Shown here piece by piece: positions 8,407-17,683 of a stretch of DNA of 64,000 nt; positions within the stretch are counted from its first letter, which is position 1, and every line of letters starts with the position of its first letter. The notes beneath the pieces are model-generated. The model worked only from the letters and a program-made list of their open reading frames with translations. It was not told where the DNA came from and searched no databases. Position numbers and translations under genes: made by a program. Source of the stretch: Clostridiales bacterium (GTDB lineage: Bacteria; Bacillota; Clostridia; Christensenellales; CAG-138); NCBI GenBank assembly GCA_004554165.1, contig SFNQ01000020.1, positions 1-64,000 on the forward strand. The letters run 5' to 3'.

Positions 8407-8713
8407 TTTGTCTGTCGATAAGCGCTCTTTGAGTTCTGGTGCCGCAATTCCTGAGGGTTTGATTCGGTTTCCGCAACCCGTCCGCCGAAGGGTGAGGATT
8501 TCAGGCTGTCAACCTCGCCGGAGAATCCGGGACGCTGTTCCTGCCATTCGGAGCCAGATTCTGCGCTTATGCCCGTTGGATCGGAAAACAGCGCCGTGGC
8601 TTTTATATTCTTTCTGAGTTCACCGCGCCGAAACGGCAAGGGCGTTTCAGCTAAAACCCGCAGCTTGAAATTGTGGCTTTCTGGAGCGGCGGATGCAGCG
8701 CACCCGCCGCCCT
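8407..8713. other. Non-coding stretch between convergent genes
   Basis: Between the DUF362 terminator hairpin and the 3' end of the DUF421 gene I see no ORF with a ribosome site, no promoter and no RNA family I recognise. A weak GGCGG/CCGCC inverted repeat near 8685-8712 could help end the DUF421 transcript. Confidence 0.5.
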
Positions 8714-9424
8714 TTATTCAAACGGCTCCCACTCCGGCACCCGGGCGTCCATCGGGAAGACCGCAAAATTTCCTTCCTTGTCCAGCGTGGCGAGAAATAC
8801 CTCGCCGTAGGCGCCATATCCCTGCTGCTTGAGCTGCTGCTTGAGCCATGTTTCGGAAAAACCCACGCTTTTGAGATTCTGCTGCATCAGCTTTCCGTCC
8901 ATGACCACGTTGTACTGCACTTCCTCCTGTTTTGGATAAACCGCGATATCCTCGCCCTGTACCGGACGCTTTTCCGCCTTTGGCAGGAAGCTCACCGTGC
9001 CGTTGTGCTCAAATACCGCCGTCTTGATGTCCTGAAGGTCAAAGTATCCCGCCGCGCGGCAGAGCGTTAGAAAATCGGACAGGTCGAGCCGGGCTTTCTT
9101 CATGTTCTTCCGGTAGATTACGCCCTTTTCCAGCAGCAGCAGCGGCCTGCCCGTGGTGAGCTTGCGAAACTTCAGGCTTTTGCTTGCAAGAAGCGAAATC
9201 AGGAAAGCGCTGATCCCGTACACCACCATGGCGACCAGCGGCAGTACCGGCTGCTCCAGCTCCGTGGCCATCTCTGCTGCGATCGAACCAATGGAGATGC
9301 CCGTAATATAATCGAACATGGACATCTGCGATATCTGTTTGTTCCCCATAATCTTCGTCAGCAGAAACAGCACGATGATCGAGACCAGGGATACGATCAA
9401 CACCGACAATAAATCCTTCCACAT
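8714..9424 (-). CDS. DUF421 membrane protein (YetF/YdfR-like)
   Basis: A 236-residue protein with three N-terminal membrane spans (about residues 7-25, 38-57 and 62-82). It then has the DUF421 core, including the GRPLLLLEKGVIYRKNMKKARLDLSDFL block and a second conserved segment around FFLPKAEKRPV-like residues and the MDGKLMQQNLK stretch. Family members in Bacillus are inner-membrane proteins linked to sporulation and germination phenotypes, with the C-terminal domain in the cytoplasm. No clear Shine-Dalgarno precedes the ATG at 9424; a GATAGT -10-like hexamer lies three bases upstream, so the start is less certain. Divergent from the homocysteine methyltransferase gene. Confidence 0.85.
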   Translation of the reverse strand: MWKDLLSVLIVSLVSIIVLFLLTKIMGNKQISQMSMFDYITGISIGSIAAEMATELEQPVLPLVAMVVYGISAFLISLLASKSLKFRKLTTGRPLLLLEKGVIYRKNMKKARLDLSDFLTLCRAAGYFDLQDIKTAVFEHNGTVSFLPKAEKRPVQGEDIAVYPKQEEVQYNVVMDGKLMQQNLKSVGFSETWLKQQLKQQGYGAYGEVFLATLDKEGNFAVFPMDARVPEWEPFE

Positions 9425-9462
9425 AGCACTATCGTTCGCAAAAGCAACCGTCTCTATGCATA

Positions 9463-9491
9463 TTGAATTACAAAGTTTTTTGTGCTATTCT
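9463..9491 (+). promoter_or_regulatory. Promoter placing +1 at the methyltransferase ATG
   Basis: TTGAAT (9463-9468), a 17-base spacer and TATTCT (9486-9491). The expected start point (about 9498) coincides with the A of the ATG, and there is no ribosome site, which implies leaderless translation. Confidence 0.5.
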
Positions 9492-9497
9492 GAATTT

Positions 9498-10364
9498 ATG
9501 AATTTACTGGAATTGGTCGAACGGCAGCAGATTTTTGCCGACGGCGCCATGGGAACCATGCTGCAGGCCGCGGGCCTTCGCGGCGGGCGTTCGCCCGAGC
9601 AATGGAACATCGAGCGTCCGGACGCCGTGCGCGCGGTACATGAGGCCTATGCTCACGCCGGCGCAAACCTTTTGACCGCCAACACCTTTGGCGCAAACGC
9701 TCTCCGCCAGCGGCGCAGCAAATACAGCGTCGCGGCGCTTGCCGAGGCCGGTATCCGCCTTGCGCGGGAGATTGCCGACGCTGCGGCGCAGCCCTGCTTC
9801 GCCGCGCTGGACGTTGGTCCGCTGGGCGCTTTTCTGGAGCCGCTTGGCACGGTATCCTTCGCCCAAGCGGCGGCATATTTTCGCGAACCCATCGAAGCGG
9901 CAGCGGCCTGGGCAGACTGCATCCTGATCGAAACCATGAGCGATGTGCGGGAGGCCTCGGCGGCCGTACAGGCGGCAAGGGAGAGCTGTACGCTGCCCGT
10001 TTTTGTCACCATGTCCTTCGATGAAAAAGGCCGTCTGCTGTCCGGCGCGACGCTGGAGGAGGCGCTCGATGCGCTTTCGCCCCTCGGCATTGCGGGCTTT
10101 GGCTGCAACTGCGGGATTGGCCCTTCCCAAATGCTGGACCACCTCCGGCGTCTCTCCGCCCGCACGGATCTGCCGCTGATCATCAGCCCCAACGCCGGCC
10201 TGCCACGCTATCAGGATGGGGAAACCGTATATGATCTTACGCCTGAGGTGTTTGCCCGGCATATGCGGGCCATCGCGGCGGGCGGGGCGCGGGTGCTCGG
10301 CGGCTGCTGCGGCACCACGCCGGCCCATATCCGGGCCATGATCGCCGCCGTGACGGAGGACTGA
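9498..10364 (+). CDS. Homocysteine S-methyltransferase family protein
   Basis: A 288-residue TIM-barrel enzyme of the BHMT/MMUM/MetH N-terminal family, which moves a methyl group to homocysteine using a zinc-thiolate. Seen: the DGAMGTMLQAAG N-terminal motif, TANTFGAN, the first zinc Cys in GFGCNCGIGP and the CC pair in VLGGCCGTTPAHI. All three zinc-ligand cysteines are present. The methyl donor cannot be told from sequence; no corrinoid domain is attached and no metH remainder is nearby. The ATG at 9498 fits the MNLLELV start typical of the family. A terminator follows. Confidence 0.9.
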   Translation: MNLLELVERQQIFADGAMGTMLQAAGLRGGRSPEQWNIERPDAVRAVHEAYAHAGANLLTANTFGANALRQRRSKYSVAALAEAGIRLAREIADAAAQPCFAALDVGPLGAFLEPLGTVSFAQAAAYFREPIEAAAAWADCILIETMSDVREASAAVQAARESCTLPVFVTMSFDEKGRLLSGATLEEALDALSPLGIAGFGCNCGIGPSQMLDHLRRLSARTDLPLIISPNAGLPRYQDGETVYDLTPEVFARHMRAIAAGGARVLGGCCGTTPAHIRAMIAAVTED

Positions 10365-10381
10365 CCCTTGCATCAAAACTT

Positions 10382-10415
10382 CGCGCAGGCCGGAGATTGG
10401 ACCTGCGCGTTTTTT
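10382..10415 (+). terminator. Rho-independent terminator
   Basis: CGCGCAGG (10382-10389) pairs with CCTGCGCG (10402-10409), followed by TTTTTT (10410-10415). Confidence 0.85.
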
Positions 10416-10461
10416 ATATTGCCTTTTCGCTTCCGCGCGCGCGCAGGCGCTCCCCGCCCCG

Positions 10462-12309
10462 CTAGCCGATCGTTATGCAGACGATTTTTGCCGTCCCGCC
10501 CGCGCCGCCCTTGCCGCGCGTGCCGACCACCAGAGCGTTGCCAAAAACCGCAGGCGTGGAATCGACGCGCGAGCCAAGATCGATGGACGCCAGCTCCGCT
10601 GAGGTCAGCGCGTCATAGAGCTTGAGGTAGCCCGAGCGGTCGCACTGCAGCAGGTACCCCTTGCCGCTTTCGTCATAAACCAGTACGGGCGAGGACCAGT
10701 AATCCGCCGCCTGCTCAATCGTCCAGACCACATCGCCGGTCAGCTTGTTGTAGGCCACGATGCGGCCGCCCAGCGCATACTGCTGCGCGTTGTCCTGCGC
10801 CGGGGCGGGCTGATCCTCCGCAGCCCCCGCTTCTCCCTCCTGCTGCGCGCCGTCCGCCTGCTGCGGGGAGGCGCCTGTGAGCGCGGTAAGGTTCATGGAA
10901 TAAAACACAAGATGCGATACGTTGCCGCGCCCCACCTGAGGCGTTGCCAGCGTACCGCCGCTGTTGTTCTCATCGCCGGTGGAGGCAATCCACTTCTCCT
11001 CCCACCGAAGCGCGCCGGTCAGTCCGTCGTAACAGCGGTGGTAGCTGTAGCCATAGTCGCCGCCCAGCGCAGGGGTTCTGACCTGGCTTGCCGCATACAG
11101 ATAGATGGTATTGTTTTCATAGCTTTCGTCGATGACCACGGTTGCGTCCGCATCCTCGCCCATATCCGCCACGAATTGCAGCGACATCGCGTTGAGGTCG
11201 ACGCACTGGAGCCTGCCGCCGTTGTCCGTAAAATAAACATAGTTGCGAAAGCCGGCCACCGAGCTCTCAATGCCGTACCAGCGCTTCCCCGCAGCGTCAC
11301 TTTCGCTGTAATCGGTGCCGGTATAGTTGTACTTGACAAGGCTTTCCGGCTCAATGGACAGCGCCGCTGTCGCCGGGTCAAAGCTGGTGTTGAGCTTTGT
11401 GGTATACAGCACCCCGTTCTCGCCGCCGTAAATGAGCGTGTCGTCCACGATCAGCGGGCTGCCGTCATAGGCCTGCCACGTTCGGTAACTGAAATAATCG
11501 TGACCGCCAAAGCGGGCCAGTTCCGTATTGGAAATCAGCGAGTATGCATAGATATAGCCCACGGGCAGGTTTCGCTCATTCACGCTCTGGATGCTCTGGC
11601 CGACATAGAGAATCGGATAGCCGCGCGGGTCGAGACAGGGCGTGGACTTCATCACCACGCCGACATTGATGGGACTGCGGGTTTCCGCGCCGGTTTCCAG
11701 CTCAAAAAAGTAGATCTTCCCGTCCATGGCGGGATAGATAACCTCCGTAAAGCCCTCCTTGGCCCGGAATGCTTCGCCGACGCCAAGCAGCGGACGCACC
11801 TCGTCCGGCCAGCGCACGATCAGCGGCTGCCCGGTCCAGCCGGTACCCGTCCAGGAGTCAATGCCGCCGATGTCCTTTGCCCAGGCTTCCCGCAGCGTTC
11901 CCTGCGCAACTGCCGCAGTGCCATAGCTGAAGCTGTTGCGGTAATTGTTTCCGCCGAAGGTCAGGATTCCTTCCACATCGGTATATGCCTTGTCGTCGCC
12001 AAAGGAGATGGGCGACTCCCGGGTATAGGAGGCGGCTTCCTCGCGCTTGACCGCAATGCTGTAGGAAAAGCCGAACAGCGACGGATTTGCCTCGCCGGAT
12101 GCGGAAACGCTGAGCCCCTCCGGCAGCGGCGGCGCCGGCGTTGGCGTGGCGGCGGACGGCGCCGTAGGCACGGGCGTCGCGGTCGCAGCGGCAGCTTCAT
12201 CATGCCTCTCGCCGCTCAGCCTGCCCGCAACCAGAATCACTCCGCCAACCAGGGCTGCCAGAATGGTCAAAAAGAGGAAAAACTTTGGCTGCACACGCCG
12301 CTTTGCCAC
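10462..12309 (-). CDS. Membrane-anchored PQQ-type beta-propeller protein
   Basis: A 615-residue protein with a cytoplasmic KRR stub, one membrane span (about residues 9-29), a Thr/Pro/Ala stalk and a large outer domain built of repeated DGKIYFFELETG-, NGVLYTTKL- and LTGDVVWTIEQ-type blades, like PQQ/YVTN beta-propellers. It is a clear paralogue of the gene upstream: both share the FTYTRE-PISFG/MTFG block, the -TFGGNNYR-/-TFRGNNYR- block, and the LxPRGYPILY repeat. GTG start at 12309 with AAGGAGG about 10 bases upstream. A Gln/Ala/Glu-rich insert sits in the last third. Likely an outer-face sensor or scaffold; no catalytic motif. Confidence 0.82.
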   Translation of the reverse strand: MAKRRVQPKFFLFLTILAALVGGVILVAGRLSGERHDEAAAATATPVPTAPSAATPTPAPPLPEGLSVSASGEANPSLFGFSYSIAVKREEAASYTRESPISFGDDKAYTDVEGILTFGGNNYRNSFSYGTAAVAQGTLREAWAKDIGGIDSWTGTGWTGQPLIVRWPDEVRPLLGVGEAFRAKEGFTEVIYPAMDGKIYFFELETGAETRSPINVGVVMKSTPCLDPRGYPILYVGQSIQSVNERNLPVGYIYAYSLISNTELARFGGHDYFSYRTWQAYDGSPLIVDDTLIYGGENGVLYTTKLNTSFDPATAALSIEPESLVKYNYTGTDYSESDAAGKRWYGIESSVAGFRNYVYFTDNGGRLQCVDLNAMSLQFVADMGEDADATVVIDESYENNTIYLYAASQVRTPALGGDYGYSYHRCYDGLTGALRWEEKWIASTGDENNSGGTLATPQVGRGNVSHLVFYSMNLTALTGASPQQADGAQQEGEAGAAEDQPAPAQDNAQQYALGGRIVAYNKLTGDVVWTIEQAADYWSSPVLVYDESGKGYLLQCDRSGYLKLYDALTSAELASIDLGSRVDSTPAVFGNALVVGTRGKGGAGGTAKIVCITIG

Positions 12310-12324
12310 GAATTCCCGCCCTCC

Positions 12325-14502
12325 TTACGAGATCCGGATGCCGAAAATCTTCTTGTCCTTATTGCCGATGACAATCATATTGCCATAGGCGGCCGGGGAG
12401 GCCTCAAAATTCTTCGACTCCGTATCGAGATCGTAATACTTGGTTCCGCTCACGCCATCGAACAGGAAGATGTGTCCGTTGGAATCGGCCTGCACGATGT
12501 AGGCGTTGCCGGAGGCGTCGTAGATGGCCAGCGGCGAGCTCCAGCAGAACCGCGTCATCTGCTTCCAGACCTCCTGCCCGCTCCTCTTATCGATGGCGGT
12601 GAGATAGCCATGGTCCGCAGACTCCGGATTGTCCTCCCGGTAAACCTTCGCAAAGGGGATGATGACAAGATTTTCAATGCTGTTCCTGCCCAGCACCGCG
12701 GTGGCCTGAACGCCGCCGGAGGAACCGCTCTTGGTATGCACCTTGCGGTCAAAATGCCAGAGGATCTCGCCGGTAACCGCATCAATTTTAAAGAAGGGCG
12801 TAATACCCGTTGCATTTGCATCCTGCGTAAAGTGCAGCGATACGCCCGCATAGAGATAGGCGGTTCGGTTGGCCTCGTCCTCTTCAAGCACAAGGGTGCC
12901 GTTGGCGTCGTCCCAGATATCCTGAATCCAGACGGTCTCCATGGTATTGAGGTTGATGCAGTGTACATAGCCGTCGTTGGAGCTCAGATACATGTACTGT
13001 CCCCAGGTGACGACGCTGCTCTCAAAGCCCAGCCAGTATTTGTACTGTCCGGACTCATAGGAATAGGTGCTGATGCGCGTGGAGCGGCTGGAGTCGTAGC
13101 GGAACTTTACCACTTCCGAAGGGCTCATGCTGAGCGTCCCGGCGGCCTCGTCGTACCGCGTACCCAGCTTCACCGTATAGATGATGCCGTTTTCACCGGG
13201 GTAGATGAGGGTATCCGTCTCCGCGTTCACAAGCGGCGAGCTGTCGTAGGCATGCCACTGGCGCAGGGCGAAGGAATCATAGGCTCTGCCAAACTCATAC
13301 AGCACGGAAAAATCGATCAGGCTGATGGCCATGGCCCGGGTCTGCATATTGGGATAGTCATCGTACATATCGCCGGAGCCCAGGTAGAGGATGGGATAGC
13401 CCCGCGGGTCCAGCGCGCCCGCCCCTTTAAAGGGCATGTTGAGATCCAGCGGATCGCGGGTGGCGCTGCCGTCCGCAAGGTTCAGGAAATACACGCGGCC
13501 GCTGGCCGTGGCATAGATGACCTCCACAAGCTCCGGATCGTCCTTGGCGGACTGGTACATGTTCATGACGCGCTTGGTGCTCTCCGGCCACTTTACGATC
13601 AGCGGCTGGCCGACCCAGAGGCTGCCCGTCCAGGTGCTGCTGTAATTGCTGCTGGTTCCGCGCATGATCTCGCCGGTATCGACGCTCCATGCAACGCTGA
13701 GGGTTTTGTTGCCGACGCTGGCCGTGCCGTAGGCCGCGCCCTCGCGATAGTTGTTACCGCGGAAGGTAACAACACCCTCCATAGAGGTATACTCCTCGCC
13801 GACGCCAAAGGTCATCGGCGTTTCCCGCGTATAGCTTTCCACCTGTGTTCCGTTGACCTCAAGCGCAGTGGTATAGCCCCAGTTGCTGGGCTGTGTGCTG
13901 TCCACGGCGTGGGGCGTATCAAACTTTGGCGTAGGCGTAGGCTCCGGCGTGGGCTCCGGCGTGGGCGCAAGCGTCGGCGTAGGCGAGGCAAAGAGGCTGA
14001 TGCCACCGCCGCCCTGTCCCCCGTTTTCGCCGCCGCCCGTTCCCAGGATGAGATAGATGCCGACGCCGACCACCGCCACAAGCAGCACGAGCAGTACGGC
14101 AAAGCGGGGCTGGAAGCGCCTGCGCTTTTTCCTCCTTCTGCGGTGCGAACCGGAGGAGCCGCGCGGCGGCTGGCCGCCGTTTCCTCCGCTGCCGCCTCCC
14201 GAATAGGGCCGGCTGGCGCTCTGCGCACGGGCCTGTCCGCTCTGGCTGCGATTGGGCATAGCCTGAGTGCTCCGCTGCCGGGGCTGGGATTCGCTCTGGG
14301 CGCTGCGCGGCTGGCCCTGCCGGGCCGTCTGACTCCTGCGCTGTGAACGTTCCGCCGCGCTGCCGGCCGCACGGGCTGCGCGCTGTGGGCCGTTCTCCAT
14401 GGTAAAGCCGAATTCCTGCCGGTCAATGCGCTGCTGCGCGCTGCGCCGAGGCGCGCCATATTCCTCCGGATAGCCGGAATTTCTCGACGGATCCGTTGCC
14501 AA
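12325..14502 (-). CDS. Membrane-anchored PQQ-type beta-propeller protein, long disordered cytoplasmic tail
   Basis: A 725-residue paralogue of the following gene, 15 bases upstream of it and co-directional. It begins with about 130 cytoplasmic residues rich in Arg, Gln, Ser, Ala and Gly with RRRRKKRRR just before a single membrane span, then a Pro-Glu-Thr stalk (PTPEPTPEPTP) and a propeller domain with blades such as ASGRVYFLNLADGSAT and ENGIIYTVKLG. The start is taken as TTG at 14502: GGGAGG lies 9 bases upstream, whereas the in-frame ATG at 14541 lacks a site. The basic, disordered inner tail suggests binding to nucleic acid, lipid head groups or a cytoplasmic partner. Confidence 0.8.
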   Translation of the reverse strand: MATDPSRNSGYPEEYGAPRRSAQQRIDRQEFGFTMENGPQRAARAAGSAAERSQRRSQTARQGQPRSAQSESQPRQRSTQAMPNRSQSGQARAQSASRPYSGGGSGGNGGQPPRGSSGSHRRRRKKRRRFQPRFAVLLVLLVAVVGVGIYLILGTGGGENGGQGGGGISLFASPTPTLAPTPEPTPEPTPTPKFDTPHAVDSTQPSNWGYTTALEVNGTQVESYTRETPMTFGVGEEYTSMEGVVTFRGNNYREGAAYGTASVGNKTLSVAWSVDTGEIMRGTSSNYSSTWTGSLWVGQPLIVKWPESTKRVMNMYQSAKDDPELVEVIYATASGRVYFLNLADGSATRDPLDLNMPFKGAGALDPRGYPILYLGSGDMYDDYPNMQTRAMAISLIDFSVLYEFGRAYDSFALRQWHAYDSSPLVNAETDTLIYPGENGIIYTVKLGTRYDEAAGTLSMSPSEVVKFRYDSSRSTRISTYSYESGQYKYWLGFESSVVTWGQYMYLSSNDGYVHCINLNTMETVWIQDIWDDANGTLVLEEDEANRTAYLYAGVSLHFTQDANATGITPFFKIDAVTGEILWHFDRKVHTKSGSSGGVQATAVLGRNSIENLVIIPFAKVYREDNPESADHGYLTAIDKRSGQEVWKQMTRFCWSSPLAIYDASGNAYIVQADSNGHIFLFDGVSGTKYYDLDTESKNFEASPAAYGNMIVIGNKDKKIFGIRIS

Positions 14503-14644
14503 TTCTTTTTTCCTCCCATGCTTGCTGAATGGACGCCGCAAACCCTGCGGCGCCTGCTCTTACCCTGCCCCGCATCCCCGCGGCGCATACGGACGACATC
14601 CCTCCGCATGGCCGCAAAAGCGCGATCGTTTCCATACATAGGAT

Positions 14645-14653
14645 ATTATACCA
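14645..14653 (-). promoter_or_regulatory. Extended -10 promoter of propeller operon
   Basis: On the minus strand TGG precedes TATAAT (plus coordinates 14645-14650), giving an extended -10; no good -35 is seen. The leader to the TTG start is about 135 bases. Confidence 0.5.
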
Positions 14654-14689
14654 TTTGGGCGGGAAAAAGTCTGTTGTGGATTTGTGAAC

Positions 14690-16300
14690 TTATTGGGACA
14701 GGGGCGCGCGAAAACGGGCAATGATCCGCTCCGCCGCGCGTAAGCCGTCGATGGCCGCGCTGACGATGCCGCCCGCGTAGCCCGCGCCCTCGCCCACGGG
14801 ATAGACCCCGTCGCAGGAGACGGAAATGCCGTCCGCTCCGCGCAGGATGCGAAGCGGCGCGCTTGTGCGGCTCTCCACCGCAGTCAGCACCGCATCCGGC
14901 AGATCAAAGCCCGAAAGCTGGCGCGCGAAGGCTGTCAGTCCGTCCGCAACGCCCTGGGCCACAAAGGCCGGAAGACAGTCCCGGAGATTGACGGGCCGAA
15001 CGCCCGGCAGATAGCTGGGGCGGACGCCGGAAAAGGCCCCGGAGGCGCGGCGCAGCAGAAAATCCTCCACGCGGCTGGCGGGCGCCGTGTGATCCGCCCC
15101 GCCCGCCCGAAATGCCGCAGCCTCCAGCTTTTCGCAAAAGTGCAGTCCATCCAGCGCGCCGCCGCCGAAATCCTCCGGCCCCACCTGCACGATGATGGCG
15201 GCGTTGGCATTTTCGGCATCCCGCGCATAATCGCTCATGCCGTTGACCACCAACTGCTCCGGGCCGGAGGCGGAGGCCACGACCCTGCCGCCCGGGCACA
15301 TGCAAAAGGTATATACGCCGCGCGCGCCGCTCCTTGCGCTCAGGTGGTATTCCGCAGCGCCCAGTCTTGGATCCGCCGCAAACGCGCCGAACTGCGCCCG
15401 GTCAATGAGCGTCTGCGGGTGCTCTACGCGGCAGCCGACGGCAAAGGCCTTGGGCTGCATGGCAAGCCCCGCCCCATGCAGCATGCGGCAGGTATCCCGC
15501 GCACCCTGGCCGATGGCAAGCACCAGTGCGCCGCAGGCAAGGCGCTCCTGCCCGCCCCTCTGTTCAACGATAATCCCGGACAGCCGCCCCGCCTCGCAGA
15601 CGAGCCCGGAGAGCTTTGCCGAGAACCGTACCTCGCCCCCCAGTCGCTCAATCTCCCGGCGAAGCGAGGCCACCACGCCGCGCAGCCGGTCGGTCCCCAC
15701 ATGAGGCTTTGCAAGATAGGCGATCTCCTCCGGCGCGCCGTGCGCCAGAAGGAGCTCCAGCACCTGGGCGCCGCGGGGATCCTTGCTGCGGCTGGTCAGC
15801 TTGCCGTCGGAAAAGGTTCCCGCGCCGCCCTCGCCAAACATAACGTTGCTCTCGGGGTCCAGCTGCCGCGCGGTCCAGAACCGTTCAACGTCCCGCACCC
15901 GCTCCTCCACGGGCCTGCCGCGCTCAATGACGAGGGGCCGGTAGCCATGTTTCGCCAGCAAATAGGCCGAAAACAGCCCCGCAGGGCCCAGCCCCACAAC
16001 GACAATTCTGCCCCGGCAATCCTCGCTCCCCTGGGGAAGCGCGGCTTCTGGAGGCGGCGCAAAGGCCGAAATTTTCGCTCCGCCCCGGCGCAGCGCCCGC
16101 TGCTCCGCCTTCGGAGGGAGAGCGACAGCAACGTTGTATAGAAAGGAAATCTGCGCCTTATTGCGGGCATCCAGCGCGCGCCGCATCAGCCGCAGGCTCT
16201 GAATATCCCCAGACTGCACGCCGCAAAGGGCGGCCGCCTTCCGCCGCAGCTCTTCCTCGCCGGCCGAGAAAGGCAGCCGGATTCCGCTGATTTCGAGCAT
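14690..16300 (-). CDS. COG2509-type FAD-dependent dehydrogenase
   Basis: A 536-residue flavoprotein. A short N-terminal domain (about residues 1-95) precedes the Rossmann motif RIVVVGLGPAGLFSAYLLA, the ERG motif, the family block NVMFGEGGAGTFSDGKLTSR, the second NAD/FAD-type block ALVLAIGQGARDT, and the C-terminal YPVGEGAGYAGGIVSAAIDG motif that binds FAD. Members of this group are conserved in Firmicutes with no assigned substrate. The ATG at 16300 has GGAGGAGG immediately upstream. Separated from the ybbR gene by a hairpin. Confidence 0.9.
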   Translation of the reverse strand: MLEISGIRLPFSAGEEELRRKAAALCGVQSGDIQSLRLMRRALDARNKAQISFLYNVAVALPPKAEQRALRRGGAKISAFAPPPEAALPQGSEDCRGRIVVVGLGPAGLFSAYLLAKHGYRPLVIERGRPVEERVRDVERFWTARQLDPESNVMFGEGGAGTFSDGKLTSRSKDPRGAQVLELLLAHGAPEEIAYLAKPHVGTDRLRGVVASLRREIERLGGEVRFSAKLSGLVCEAGRLSGIIVEQRGGQERLACGALVLAIGQGARDTCRMLHGAGLAMQPKAFAVGCRVEHPQTLIDRAQFGAFAADPRLGAAEYHLSARSGARGVYTFCMCPGGRVVASASGPEQLVVNGMSDYARDAENANAAIIVQVGPEDFGGGALDGLHFCEKLEAAAFRAGGADHTAPASRVEDFLLRRASGAFSGVRPSYLPGVRPVNLRDCLPAFVAQGVADGLTAFARQLSGFDLPDAVLTAVESRTSAPLRILRGADGISVSCDGVYPVGEGAGYAGGIVSAAIDGLRAAERIIARFRAPLSQ

Positions 16301-16324
16301 GGAAACCTCCTCCCGACAAAACGA

Positions 16325-16356
16325 TTGCCCGGAGCCTGCAAGCATGCGCCGGGCAA
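16325..16356 (-). terminator. Hairpin after cdaA-ybbR operon
   Basis: TTGCCCGG (16325-16332) and CCGGGCAA (16349-16356) form a perfect 8-bp stem, followed on the minus strand by TCGTTTTG. Confidence 0.6.
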
Positions 16357-16396
16357 CAGAATGCAAACAGGGCGCTGCGAATACGCAGCCAGCCAG

Positions 16397-17683
16397 CTAT
16401 CGGATCACTACCGTGACCGTAGCGACCGACGGGGTCAGAATCAGTTCCACCGTGGCCTCTTCATTGCGGACGAATACCGACAGCGGCAGCTCATAGGTGC
16501 CTGCGGTCAGGCCCGTGACGTCAACATCGACCTTGATATCGCTGCGCTTGACAAGCGCCAGCAGACTGACACGTCCCTCCACCCGCAAATCGACCACGTT
16601 CGGCGTGACGGTGGCTTCCAGACCGTCGGAAAGTCCCGTAATTTCCACAGGAATCTGCGTGTGTTCCTGGAAATCCGTCTTTTCACGAATGTCCAGCGCA
16701 ACGGAAACCGTTGGCGCGTCAAGAAGGCGCACCCCCTCCGGCACAACCAGTTCGGCCTCAATGGTGGCTTTTTCGCTCATGCCGCTGACACTGAAAGGTT
16801 CCAGCGCCATGCTCTCCACCCCTTCAAGCACCGCCTGGTCACCGACAATGCGCACGCTCTGGGGCGTGGCGACGGCAGAGGCCAGCTCAAAATTCGCCGC
16901 GAGCTTATCCGTGCCAAGCAGCGCGCCGCTCACATCCACCGGCACGTTTTTGACAGGATAGATCGGCAGGCGCACGGTGGAGGACGGGAGCGTTCCCACA
17001 ACAATGTCGGAATTGACCACCTCATCATTCGCGTCATACAGGATGACGTCAAAGGTTCCGTAGATTGCCGAGGTGCGATCCGTAAGGTCAATCACGCATT
17101 CGGCATGCGTAACGCGGGCAATATCCGTTTTTGCGCCCTGAATATCCACCTTTGTGGTGCTGGACGCCGCGTCCATATCCGCCCAGTACCCCTCCGGCAG
17201 GTCGCCGCGGAAGGTACAGCTAACGGGAACGGTTTTGTTGACAAGCGAATCGATCTCCAAAGTGACGGTTGCCGGCATCACCTGCTGCACTACGCCAAAC
17301 GCCGAGCTGATGGAGGCCTGAATGGGCAGCTCGTAGGTCTGCGGCTGGCTGATATTCTTGAGGCTGATGACGGCGGTAACGGAGCTCGGTGAAAGATCCG
17401 CATAGGTCGTAATCCGCGTGCGCACCGCAACGGAGACCGCCTCGAGAATCTCTTCCCGGTTGCCGCGCACGCAGAGCCCCTGCCCCATCAGCTCCGCCTC
17501 GCCGTCGAAGCTGGTCGTGACGTTGGAAAGGGTCTTCACGCGGTACGGGTTGAGGTCGGTCAGCACATAGCCCCAGAGAATCATGGCAAACAGCAGCGCC
17601 ACGATCTTAACGGAAAGATTTTTTGTAAAAAAGCGTTTCAGCGCGGCAAGAATGCGCTCTTTTGTGATGTCATGCTTTGTCAT
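16397..17683 (-). CDS. ybbR: YbbR-domain regulator of CdaA
   Basis: A 428-residue protein with one N-terminal membrane span (about residues 22-40) and several extracytoplasmic YbbR repeats, visible as recurring V-V-GD-----V-(S/A) blocks. In Bacillus and Listeria the homologue (YbbR/CdaR) binds CdaA and tunes c-di-AMP synthesis. The ATG at 17683 has GGAGGG about 8 bases upstream and overlaps the end of cdaA by 14 bases, so the two are coupled. A longer in-frame extension lies wholly within cdaA and has no ribosome site. Confidence 0.92.
   Translation of the reverse strand: MTKHDITKERILAALKRFFTKNLSVKIVALLFAMILWGYVLTDLNPYRVKTLSNVTTSFDGEAELMGQGLCVRGNREEILEAVSVAVRTRITTYADLSPSSVTAVISLKNISQPQTYELPIQASISSAFGVVQQVMPATVTLEIDSLVNKTVPVSCTFRGDLPEGYWADMDAASSTTKVDIQGAKTDIARVTHAECVIDLTDRTSAIYGTFDVILYDANDEVVNSDIVVGTLPSSTVRLPIYPVKNVPVDVSGALLGTDKLAANFELASAVATPQSVRIVGDQAVLEGVESMALEPFSVSGMSEKATIEAELVVPEGVRLLDAPTVSVALDIREKTDFQEHTQIPVEITGLSDGLEATVTPNVVDLRVEGRVSLLALVKRSDIKVDVDVTGLTAGTYELPLSVFVRNEEATVELILTPSVATVTVVIR

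Noticed and set aside
10912..14346. 1144-codon open frame on the plus strand
   Set aside because: It lies opposite both propeller genes, which have membrane anchors, blades and ribosome sites. The plus-strand product is His/Arg/Ala-rich without domains and has no ribosome site; it is an effect of high G+C.
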